The notes beneath the pieces are model-generated. The model searched no databases. It was not told the origin of the DNA and was given only the letters and a program-made list of their open reading frames with translations. Below, piece by piece: positions 1 through 5,020 of a DNA stretch of 5,020 bases. The DNA comes from an uncultured Roseburia sp. Its GTDB lineage: Bacteria; Bacillota; Clostridia; Lachnospirales; Lachnospiraceae. Position 1 is the first letter of the stretch. The number at the start of each line of letters is the position of its first letter. The translations under genes were made by a program, and so were the position numbers. The stretch lies in assembly GCA_945928585.1 (NCBI GenBank), contig CAMENQ010000192.1, forward strand, positions 1-5,020, in the 5' to 3' direction.

Positions 1-1
1 C

Positions 2-643
2 AAAAAAAATCAAATGATTTTATATGCAGTAACAGACAGCGGATGGGCGACAAATGACTATACACTTGAAATGCAGATAGAGGATGCCCTGAAAGGTGGA
101 GTAACACTTTTACAGCTACGTGAGAAAAATATGGACACAAATGAGCTTGCAGAGCTGGGAAAAAGAGTAAAGGCAATATGCGACAGGTATAATGTTCCCA
201 TGCTTATAGATGATGATGTGGAAGCAGCACGTTTGTGCGGTGCAGACGGTGTCCATGTGGGACAGGGAGATATGAGTCCTGTGGAGGTAAGAAGGCTGCT
301 GGGAGATAGTGCTATAGTAGGAGTTACTGCAAAAACGGTGGAACAGGCTTTTAGGGCACAGACTGAGGGAGCAAGCTATATAGGTACAGGAGCAGCTTTT
401 CCTACAGGAACAAAAAAAGACACGTATGTTATACCACACGATACCATAAGAGATATATGTGATGCCTTGGACATACCTGTTGTTGCTATAGGTGGAATTG
501 ATTATGAAAATGTGATGGAATTGAAAAATACACATATAGACGGAGTGGCAGTAGTTTCAGCCATATTTGCAAAAAAAGATATAGTGTCGGAAACTGAAAA
601 GCTAAAACAGCGTGTTTTAAGTATAATAAAAAAGAAGGGATAA
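2..643 (+). CDS. thiE: Thiamine phosphate synthase (5' end probably outside window)
   Basis: Joins HMP pyrophosphate to thiazole phosphate carboxylate, giving thiamine phosphate, CO2 and pyrophosphate, in the cytoplasm. Numbering from the ATG at 14, the TIM-barrel active-site set is complete: QLREK (34-38), a DDD stretch (66-68) at the Mg/pyrophosphate site, HVGQGD (81-86), GVTAKT (103-108), [10 protein letters not shown] (125-134), AIGG (158-161) and VVSAI (180-184). D66 stands where B. subtilis ThiE has an Asn, a mild difference. The start is uncertain. The ATG at 14 has no Shine-Dalgarno in the 13 bases before it, the frame stays open to the left edge, and family members usually have several residues before the LYxVTD strand. 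I therefore extend the call to the edge; the true start is probably just upstream. It heads the visible part of a thi operon, with thiD 6 bases downstream. Confidence 0.95.
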   Translation, partial: KKNQMILYAVTDSGWATNDYTLEMQIEDALKGGVTLLQLREKNMDTNELAELGKRVKAICDRYNVPMLIDDDVEAARLCGADGVHVGQGDMSPVEVRRLLGDSAIVGVTAKTVEQAFRAQTEGASYIGTGAAFPTGTKKDTYVIPHDTIRDICDALDIPVVAIGGIDYENVMELKNTHIDGVAVVSAIFAKKDIVSETEKLKQRVLSIIKKKG

Positions 644-649
644 ACGGAC

Positions 650-1459
650 ATGAAAAAGGTATTAACCATAGCCGGCTCAGATTGCAGTGGCGGAGCCGGA
701 ATACAGGCAGACTTAAAAACAATGACTGCACATAAGGTATATGGAATGAGTGTGATTACATCTCTTACGGCGCAGAATACGACAGGTGTATATGGGATTA
801 TGGACGCGTCTCCTGAATTTGTGGAAAAGCAGATAGACTGCGTGTTTGAAGATATAAGACCTGATGCCGTTAAAATAGGAATGGTTTCAAATAAGGACAT
901 AATAAAGGTAATTGCTAAAAAACTAAAGGAATATAATGCTTCGAATATAGTGGCAGACCCGGTTATGGTCTCAACCAGTGGAAAATCACTTTTGAGTCCT
1001 GATGCCATGGAGACACTTATAAATGTACTTTTGCCCATAGGAACAATAATTACACCTAATATACCGGAGGCAGAAAAAATAAGTGGAATACACATAGAAA
1101 ATGCAGAGGATATGGAGAGTGCAGCGAAAATTATAGGAGAAAAATGCAGGGTGGCCGTATTGGTAAAAGGTGGTCATTCGGTAAATGATGCTAATGACCT
1201 GCTGTATGATGGAGGAAAACTGACATGGTTTAATACAAAAAAAGTGGAAAACAATAATACTCACGGTACAGGCTGTACATTATCATCAGCTTTGGCATGC
1301 AACCTAGCTCTTGGCTTCAGTCTTGAGGAAAGTGTAAAAAATGCAAAGAACTACATCACAGACGCCATTGGTGCCGGCTTAAATTTAGGAAAGGGAAGCG
1401 GCCCACTGGACCACATGAGCTGTATAACATCAAAATATGGTGATGGAATTAATATCTGA
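650..1459 (+). CDS. thiD: Hydroxymethylpyrimidine / phosphomethylpyrimidine kinase
   Basis: Phosphorylates HMP and then HMP phosphate to HMP pyrophosphate, the substrate of ThiE, in the cytoplasm. The 269-residue product has the usual length of a single-domain ribokinase-fold ThiD. Visible motifs are [14 protein letters not shown] (8-21), SLTAQNT (38-44) with the pyrimidine-contacting Gln42, ADPVM (102-106), TPNIPEAE (135-142), LVKGGH (171-176), and the anion-hole motif HGTGC (205-209) with Cys209 at the catalytic position. The start is supported by AAGAAGGGA at 632-640, which lies in the end of thiE. It is not fused to ThiE or to a C-terminal ThiN domain, as happens in some lineages. The 6-base gap from thiE implies co-transcription. 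Confidence 0.96.
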   Translation: MKKVLTIAGSDCSGGAGIQADLKTMTAHKVYGMSVITSLTAQNTTGVYGIMDASPEFVEKQIDCVFEDIRPDAVKIGMVSNKDIIKVIAKKLKEYNASNIVADPVMVSTSGKSLLSPDAMETLINVLLPIGTIITPNIPEAEKISGIHIENAEDMESAAKIIGEKCRVAVLVKGGHSVNDANDLLYDGGKLTWFNTKKVENNNTHGTGCTLSSALACNLALGFSLEESVKNAKNYITDAIGAGLNLGKGSGPLDHMSCITSKYGDGINI

Positions 1460-1495
1460 CACCAGAAGAGAAGCTAATGAAAAGCAGGAATATAT

Positions 1496-2149
1496 ATGGA
1501 CAGGATGAATAATATTGAATTAAAAGCAGGTATATACAGTAAAGAATGTATATACAATAATAAAGCAGACATATATAAAAAAATAACAGCAATTACAAAC
1601 CGTCATTTGTGTCAAGTGGATTTTCTGGCACAGATAGAATTGTTATGTAAAAAGGGTATTTCCTCTATTATACTCAGGGAAAAGGATATGGCAGAGCAGG
1701 AGTATGAAACGCTGGCAGAAAAAGTGATGGCTATTGGTAAGGAATATAATACGCCTGTTATACTTCATTCATTTATAAACGTGGCAGAAAGACTTGGAAG
1801 CAGTGCAATACATCTGCCGATGCCCTTGTTTAAAGAGTATATGGAAAACAAGAAGAGAAATAACGGAAATTATGATTTTAAAATAGTAGGAGTATCAACT
1901 CATACTGTTGAGGAGGCAATAGTAGCTGAGAAGGCAGGAGCCACATATATTACGGCAAGCCACATATATGCAACAGATTGTAAGAAAGATTTGGAACCTA
2001 AAGGTATAGATTATCTGAAAAATGTATGTAAAGCTGTCAGTATACCCGTATATGCTTTGGGAGGAATACATTTTGGTAATATGAGCGAACCATTGGAGGC
2101 AGGAGCCGATAAGGTTTGTATGATGTCGGAACTTATGAAGATACAGTAG
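1496..2149 (+). CDS. tenI: TenI-like protein of the ThiE superfamily, probable thiazole tautomerase
   Basis: A second ThiE-fold protein in the operon, but not a typical synthase. It keeps LREKD (60-64), GVSTHTVEEA (132-141), LGGI (188-191) and MMSEL (209-213). The synthase GxGxxFPTxTK loop is replaced by SHIYATDCKK (155-164), very close to the HVFETDCKK loop of B. subtilis TenI, whose His (His122 there, from memory) is catalytic; His156 is the counterpart. The Mg-binding HVGQxD motif is replaced by HLPMP (106-110), and the ND site by LHSF (90-93). TenI aromatises the ThiG product to thiazole phosphate carboxylate, so this role is inferred here, and it hints at thiG/thiS/thiH upstream. About 28 residues precede the first barrel strand (KKITAIT), more than in B. 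subtilis TenI. The start at 1496 is supported by AGCAGGA at 1484-1490; an in-frame ATG at 1505 is an alternative. Automatic pipelines would probably name it thiamine phosphate synthase. Confidence 0.85.
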   Translation: MDRMNNIELKAGIYSKECIYNNKADIYKKITAITNRHLCQVDFLAQIELLCKKGISSIILREKDMAEQEYETLAEKVMAIGKEYNTPVILHSFINVAERLGSSAIHLPMPLFKEYMENKKRNNGNYDFKIVGVSTHTVEEAIVAEKAGATYITASHIYATDCKKDLEPKGIDYLKNVCKAVSIPVYALGGIHFGNMSEPLEAGADKVCMMSELMKIQ

Positions 2150-2157
2150 AGAAATAA

Positions 2158-2220
2158 ATAGCTATGCACTAAGCTGAGGTCAAAACATTGACAATTGACC
2201 TGCGATAAGTACATAGCTAT
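2158..2220. terminator. Long imperfect hairpin, probable bidirectional terminator
   Basis: The outer arms 2158-2169 and 2209-2220 pair over 12 positions with one C/A mismatch. After a loosely paired interior, a second stem pairs AGGTCAA (2177-2183) with TTGACCT (2195-2201). An alternative inner stem, GTCAA (2179-2183) with TTGAC (2188-2192), would exclude that one. ATTTTATT follows on the plus strand and ATTTATTTCTC on the minus strand, so both sides are T-rich though neither is a clean T-run. It begins 8 bases after the tenI-like stop and ends 27 bases beyond the ppa stop, the right place to end both convergent transcripts. It is less GC-rich than a textbook terminator. Confidence 0.65.
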
Positions 2221-2247
2221 ATTTTATTGATGAATTACTAATATAAA

Positions 2248-2790
2248 TTAATAAGCAGACCTCTGCCCAAATTTTAAATTATAATTGCCGATACAGTTTT
2301 CGATGATAGTAATCGCCTCATTATGGTCGCCAAATTCGTCAACCTTTGTTTCCTTGCCTTCAAGATCTTTGTAAACCTTGAAGAAATGTTTGATTTCCTC
2401 AAATATGTGAGAAGGAAGGTCACTGATATCGGAATAGCTGTTATATGTAGGATCATCATAAGGTATGGCTATAATTTTTTCATCGCCCATACCGTTGTCA
2501 ATCATTTTCATAACACCTATAGGATAGCACTTTACAAGTGTAAGTGGCTCAAGAGGCTCTGAACAAAGAACAAGTACATCAAGAGGATCCTTGTCATCAC
2601 CATATGTTCTTGGAATAAATCCATAATTTGCAGGATAGTGGGTAGATGTATAAAGGATACGGTCAAGCTTTATGAGACCTGTTTCCTTATCAAGCTCGTA
2701 TTTTTTTTTGCTGCCTTTAGAAATTTCTATTACAGCTACAAATTCGTCAGGTGTTATTCTGTCAGGATTAATGTCATGCCAAATATTCAT
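2248..2790 (-). CDS. ppa: Inorganic pyrophosphatase, family I (soluble)
   Basis: Hydrolyses pyrophosphate to two phosphates in the cytoplasm, pulling biosynthetic reactions forward. Residues aligning with the E. coli enzyme's active site are present in the 180-residue product: E22, K30, E32, R44, Y56, the metal-binding DKDPLD (66-71) with D66, D68 and D71, D103 and K105 in DEKI, and Y140-K141 in [12 protein letters not shown]. The length is close to the E. coli protein (about 176). Start choice: a GTG at 2796 lies only 3 bases after the AAGGAG, while the ATG at 2790 lies 9 bases after it and gives the family's usual MNIWHDI beginning, so I prefer 2790. It lies 42 bases downstream of fabH with no terminator or clear promoter between, so probably shares its transcript. 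It converges on the thi operon. Confidence 0.95.
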   Translation of the reverse strand: MNIWHDINPDRITPDEFVAVIEISKGSKKKYELDKETGLIKLDRILYTSTHYPANYGFIPRTYGDDKDPLDVLVLCSEPLEPLTLVKCYPIGVMKMIDNGMGDEKIIAIPYDDPTYNSYSDISDLPSHIFEEIKHFFKVYKDLEGKETKVDEFGDHNEAITIIENCIGNYNLKFGQRSAY

Positions 2791-2798
2791 ATTCACAA

Positions 2799-2805
2799 TC
2801 TCCTT
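2799..2805 (-). promoter_or_regulatory. Ribosome binding site of ppa (decides the start)
   Basis: On the minus strand this reads AAGGAGA, a near-ideal Shine-Dalgarno. Its spacing favours the ATG at 2790 over the in-frame GTG at 2796, which would be too close for normal initiation. Confidence 0.75.
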
Positions 2806-2832
2806 TTCTGATTTATTCTTAGGAAATTCCTG

Positions 2833-3804
2833 TTATATTTCCATGTAGGAAGCACCCCATGTTAGACCGCCGCCGAAACCTGATATTATAATCTTCTGAC
2901 CGCTTTTTAAGGTGCCGTCTTTTCTAAGCTCGTCTAATAAAATAGGTATACTTGCCGCAGAAGTGTTTCCGTATTTGTGAAGGTTTACAGGTATCTTATC
3001 CTCATCAATATGAAGCCTTTTAGCAACAGAGGATATAATTCTTACATTTGCCTGATGTAAAATATAATAATCTATATCATCAGTACTTTTTCCGGCTTTT
3101 TCAAGAACCTGGTTTATACATTCAGGAACCTTTGATACAGCAAATTTAAAGACCTCCTGTCCGTCCATCTTCATATAAAATGTATCAGCCATAATATCTG
3201 TGACATCAGAGTTTACAAGGAAGTTTTTAAGGATAGTACCGCCACCGGTAAGAACCTTTCCCTTTACGCCGTCAGATCCTGATACAGCTATATATGGTTT
3301 GCTGTTATCAGCAGTAAGGACGGCAGCTCCTGCACCATCACCGAACAATACACAAGTAGAGCGGTCAGACCAGTCAATGGTTCTTGACATAGTCTCTGAA
3401 CCTATTACGAGGATGGTTTTAAACATACCTGAAACAAGATATGCGTTTGCTGCATTTAAGCCAAATAAAAATCCTGAGCATGCAGCGTTTAAATCATAAC
3501 ATGTGGCATTAAAGGCACCTATCTTTTCCTGTACCTGACATGCTATATTTGGAAGAGGCATATCAGGTGTAAGTGAAGCTAAAATAATTAAATCAATATC
3601 CAAAGGATCAATGCCGGCATCCTCGATTGCTTTTAGGGCAGCTTTTGCCCCCAGGTCTGATGAGGTTTCGCCCTCGGATATATGACGTTCCTTTATACCT
3701 GTACGCGAGCTTATCCACTCGTCGTTTGTATCTACTATGGTTGCTAAATCATCGTTGGTTACAACTCGGTTTGGAGTGTAACTGCCAGTACCTAATATAT
3801 TCAT
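2833..3804 (-). CDS. fabH: Beta-ketoacyl-ACP synthase III
   Basis: Condenses an acyl-CoA primer (acetyl-CoA or a branched acyl-CoA) with malonyl-ACP to start type II fatty acid synthesis in the cytoplasm. The 323-residue thiolase-fold product has the full FabH triad: Cys109 in LNAACSGF, His250 in HQANVRII, and Asn280 in YGNTSAAS. Other family blocks are GTGSYTP (5-11), DEWISSRTGIKERH (28-41), CVLFGDGAGAAVL (151-163) and the C-terminal GFGGGLTWG (309-317). Start choice: an ATG at 3816 has no Shine-Dalgarno, whereas the ATG at 3804 follows GGAGAG (3809-3814) and gives an N-terminus matching E. coli FabH, so 3804 is preferred. It is not seen within a fab cluster here; ppa follows it. A strong promoter with a FabT-like palindrome lies about 100 bases upstream. 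Primer preference, straight or branched, cannot be read from the sequence alone. Confidence 0.96.
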   Translation of the reverse strand: MNILGTGSYTPNRVVTNDDLATIVDTNDEWISSRTGIKERHISEGETSSDLGAKAALKAIEDAGIDPLDIDLIILASLTPDMPLPNIACQVQEKIGAFNATCYDLNAACSGFLFGLNAANAYLVSGMFKTILVIGSETMSRTIDWSDRSTCVLFGDGAGAAVLTADNSKPYIAVSGSDGVKGKVLTGGGTILKNFLVNSDVTDIMADTFYMKMDGQEVFKFAVSKVPECINQVLEKAGKSTDDIDYYILHQANVRIISSVAKRLHIDEDKIPVNLHKYGNTSAASIPILLDELRKDGTLKSGQKIIISGFGGGLTWGASYMEI

Positions 3805-3808
3805 ATAA

Positions 3809-3814
3809 CTCTCC
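3809..3814 (-). promoter_or_regulatory. Ribosome binding site of fabH (decides the start)
   Basis: Minus strand reads GGAGAG, 4 bases before the ATG at 3804. The upstream in-frame ATG at 3816 overlaps this site and has only a pyrimidine-rich stretch ahead of it, so it is unlikely to be used. Confidence 0.7.
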
Positions 3815-3903
3815 ATTCTAATAAGGGAGCAAAGCCCTTTCCCTCATTTTCCATTTTGCCAAGTATATATTTTATATAAAAATATTCTTAAATTAAAAGG
3901 AAA

Positions 3904-3916
3904 TTTGATAGTCAAA
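3904..3916 (-). promoter_or_regulatory. FabT-like operator at the fabH start of transcription
   Basis: Minus strand reads TTTGACTATCAAA, a 5-3-5 inverted repeat. From memory, FabT, the MarR-family repressor of fatty acid synthesis in streptococci and other Firmicutes, binds a TTTGAnnnTCAAA palindrome, which this matches. It begins on the last base of the fabH -10 hexamer and runs over the predicted start of transcription, where a bound repressor would block polymerase. No regulator gene is in the window, so the identity of the binding protein is inferred. Confidence 0.65.
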
Positions 3917-3944
3917 GTATAGCCTTACCTATGACATTTGTCAA
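3916..3944 (-). promoter_or_regulatory. Housekeeping (sigma-A) promoter for fabH-ppa
   Basis: On the minus strand a perfect -35 TTGACA (3939-3944) is followed, after exactly 17 bases, by TATACT (3916-3921), one base off the -10 consensus. Transcription should begin near 3909, giving a leader of about 105 bases before the fabH ATG. That leader is very AT-rich and includes a small hairpin (AAGGG 3823-3827 with CCCTT 3835-3839 on the plus strand) shortly before the ribosome binding site. Confidence 0.85.
3932..3943. repeat. Palindrome TGACA-TT-TGTCA over the fabH -35
   Basis: A 5-2-5 inverted repeat whose right arm makes up most of the fabH -35 hexamer. It may be a second operator, or it may simply reflect the TTGACA hexamer with a chance partner. 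Its AAATGTCA half (minus strand) recurs on the plus strand at 4041-4048 in the leader of the divergent ABC gene. Confidence 0.4.
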
Positions 3945-3961
3945 TGATTTTAATAAAAAAC

Positions 3962-3975
3962 GTTACATTAGTAAC
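3962..3975. repeat. Palindrome GTTAC-ATTA-GTAAC, possible operator
   Basis: A perfect 5-4-5 inverted repeat in the divergent region, about 120 bases before the ABC ATPase and upstream of the fabH -35. Its size suits a dimeric repressor of the TetR, MarR or GntR kind, but I cannot name one. AGTAAC from its right arm recurs at 4053-4058. No convincing plus-strand -35/-10 pair could be assigned, so its position relative to the ABC promoter is unknown. Confidence 0.4.
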
Positions 3976-4036
3976 TGATAAAGTGTTAAATTAAATATAT
4001 ACAAATTTGTTTTTATGTGGTAAAAATATAGCGTGC

Positions 4037-4066
4037 ATAAAAATGTCAGAAGAGTAACATTTTTAT
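4037..4066. repeat. 10-bp inverted repeat in the ABC gene leader
   Basis: ATAAAAATGT (4037-4046) pairs perfectly with ACATTTTTAT (4057-4066) around a 10-base loop, ending 15 bases before the Shine-Dalgarno of the ABC ATPase. It could be a DNA operator or a weak AU-rich hairpin in the mRNA leader. With few G-C pairs and no T-run directly after it, it is a poor candidate terminator. Confidence 0.45.
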
Positions 4067-4096
4067 TAAGAGTTTATGATGAAAGGAGTATGAATA

Positions 4097-5020
4097 ATGT
4101 CTTTAAAAGTAAATAATCTCGTGAAAAAATACGGAGATAAGACAGTAGTAAACAATTTAAGCTTTGAGATGAAAAATCCGGGGGTATACGCACTTTTAGG
4201 AACAAATGGAGCGGGCAAGACAACAACTATAAGAATTATATTAGGTATGCTTTCATACGATTCCGGAGAAGTTCTTTGGAATGGAAAGACTATGAATCCT
4301 ATGAATATGAATATTGGATATCTGGCGGAGGAGAGAGGATTGTATCCTAAGTTTTCACTTATGGATCAGCTTTTATATTTTGCTGCCCTTAAAAATGTTC
4401 CAAAGGAAGAAGCAAAGAAACGTATAAAATACTGGGCAGAACGTTTAGAGGTGGAGGAGTACATATATAATACTTCGCCGGCAAATCTAAAGAGAAGAAA
4501 ACAGAAAGAAAAGACTGCAGACCAGCTTTCAAAGGGAAATCAGCAGAAAATCCAGCTTATGGCTGCATTGTTATCAGATCCTGAATTTATAGTACTGGAC
4601 GAGCCGTTAAGCGGTCTTGATCCTGTAAATTCTGATTTATTTAAGTCCATTATAAAGGAAATAATAGCAAGTGAAAAATATCTCATAATGTCAAGCCACC
4701 AGATGGCTACCATAGAAGAGTTCTGTAAGGATATAACTATATTAAACAGAGGAAATGCAGTGCTTCAGGGAGATTTAAATGTTATAAAGAAAAGCTATGG
4801 CAGAGTAAATATGATAGTAAAGTGCGAAAAGGATATAAAACCGTATATAGAAGCATTTAATCTTACCATAGTAAATGAGACACCTGACGGTTATCATTTA
4901 AAGGTAACAGGTGAGGAGCAGGCTGCTGCATTTTTAAAAAGGCTTATAGAGGAGAATGTGCCGGTTATAAGATATGAATTAAGAGAGCCGTCACTTCATG
5001 AAATATTTGTAGAAAAGGTG
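4097..5020 (+). CDS. ABC transporter ATP-binding protein, NatA type (3' end outside window)
   Basis: The nucleotide-binding subunit of an ABC exporter; it would sit on the inner face of the membrane and drive a separate NatB-like permease, probably encoded just beyond the edge. The 308 visible residues carry Walker A GTNGAGKTT (35-43), a Q-loop region IGYLAEERGLY (73-83) with Glu78 at the usual Gln position as in NatA-like relatives, the signature LSKGNQQK (144-151), Walker B FIVLDEP (164-170), D-loop SGLD (172-175) and H-loop His201. From about 225 on there is a DUF4162-like C-terminal domain ending in LHEIFVEKV, so only a few residues are probably missing. A Lys/Arg-rich stretch (132-139) before the signature is longer than in typical NatA proteins. 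The start at 4097 has AAAGGAG (4082-4088) at 8 bases. The substrate cannot be told; sodium, peptide or drug export are all known in the group. Divergent from fabH. Confidence 0.93.
   Translation, partial: MSLKVNNLVKKYGDKTVVNNLSFEMKNPGVYALLGTNGAGKTTTIRIILGMLSYDSGEVLWNGKTMNPMNMNIGYLAEERGLYPKFSLMDQLLYFAALKNVPKEEAKKRIKYWAERLEVEEYIYNTSPANLKRRKQKEKTADQLSKGNQQKIQLMAALLSDPEFIVLDEPLSGLDPVNSDLFKSIIKEIIASEKYLIMSSHQMATIEEFCKDITILNRGNAVLQGDLNVIKKSYGRVNMIVKCEKDIKPYIEAFNLTIVNETPDGYHLKVTGEEQAAAFLKRLIEENVPVIRYELREPSLHEIFVEKV

Noticed and set aside
502..1264. Long open frames on the minus strand opposite thiE and thiD
   Set aside because: Their translations are Ser/Phe/Ile-rich with no recognisable motif and have no ribosome binding sites, whereas the plus-strand frames carry complete enzyme motifs.
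2188..2223. TTGACA at 2188-2193 followed by TATATT at 2218-2223, as a plus-strand promoter
   Set aside because: The spacing is 24 bases, far from 17, the elements lie inside the hairpin arms, and only antisense to ppa lies downstream.
2821..2831. Short palindrome AGGAA-A-TTCCT between fabH and ppa
   Set aside because: The arms are only 5 bases, with no T-run, so it is too weak to call a terminator or operator.
3200..3499. Plus-strand open frame opposite fabH
   Set aside because: It lies wholly within the conserved fabH coding region, has no family resemblance and no Shine-Dalgarno.
3823..3839. AAGGG/CCCTT hairpin in the fabH leader as a terminator or riboswitch
   Set aside because: The stem is only 5 bp with a 7-base loop and no T-run after it in the direction of fabH; it is mentioned only as leader structure.
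3962..4030. Plus-strand promoter candidates, such as GTTACA with TTAAAT (3986-3991) or TATACA with TAAAAA (4021-4026)
   Set aside because: Each matches the hexamers poorly. In DNA this AT-rich such pairs arise by chance, so none is reported as a promoter.
4076..4093. Tiny upstream frame (MMKGV, then stop) overlapping the ABC Shine-Dalgarno
   Set aside because: It has no ribosome binding site of its own and no stalling motif; its bases are explained by the Shine-Dalgarno itself.

Overview
The window is AT-rich, has tight gene spacing and strong AAGGAG-type ribosome binding sites, and uses AUA and AGA/AGG codons heavily. This fits a low-GC Firmicute. The protein sequences look most like Lachnospiraceae or other Clostridia, but that placement rests on family memory rather than a search. 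No phage, transposon, CRISPR, tRNA or rRNA signal was seen.

Layout. (1) Left, plus strand, 1-2149: a thiamine operon of thiE (thiamine phosphate synthase, probably starting just outside the window), thiD (HMP/HMP-P kinase) and a TenI-like paralogue of ThiE that has lost the synthase motifs. Gaps are 6 and 36 bases. The operon promoter and any TPP riboswitch lie upstream of the window. (2) 2150-2247: a convergent intergenic gap filled by a long imperfect hairpin, probably a two-way terminator. (3) Minus strand, 2248-3804: fabH (beta-ketoacyl-ACP synthase III) followed by ppa (family I inorganic pyrophosphatase), 42 bases apart and probably one transcript. (4) 3805-4096: a divergent regulatory region. 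It holds a near-perfect housekeeping promoter for fabH, a FabT-like palindrome over its -10/+1 region, and several other inverted repeats. (5) Plus strand, 4097 to the right edge: a NatA-type ABC transporter ATPase, open at the edge and probably followed by its permease.

How the genes work together. ThiD makes HMP pyrophosphate, ThiE couples it to thiazole phosphate and releases pyrophosphate, and the TenI-like protein probably aromatises the thiazole phosphate. FabH starts fatty acid synthesis, and its promoter carries what looks like a fatty-acid-responsive repressor site, which would also place ppa under lipid control. The ABC ATPase is divergent and has no evident metabolic link.

Most genes here are ordinary housekeeping genes. 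The best leads are the fabH promoter/operator, the TenI-like protein with its N-terminal extension, and the palindromes ahead of the ABC gene. I see no evidence for a wholly new system.
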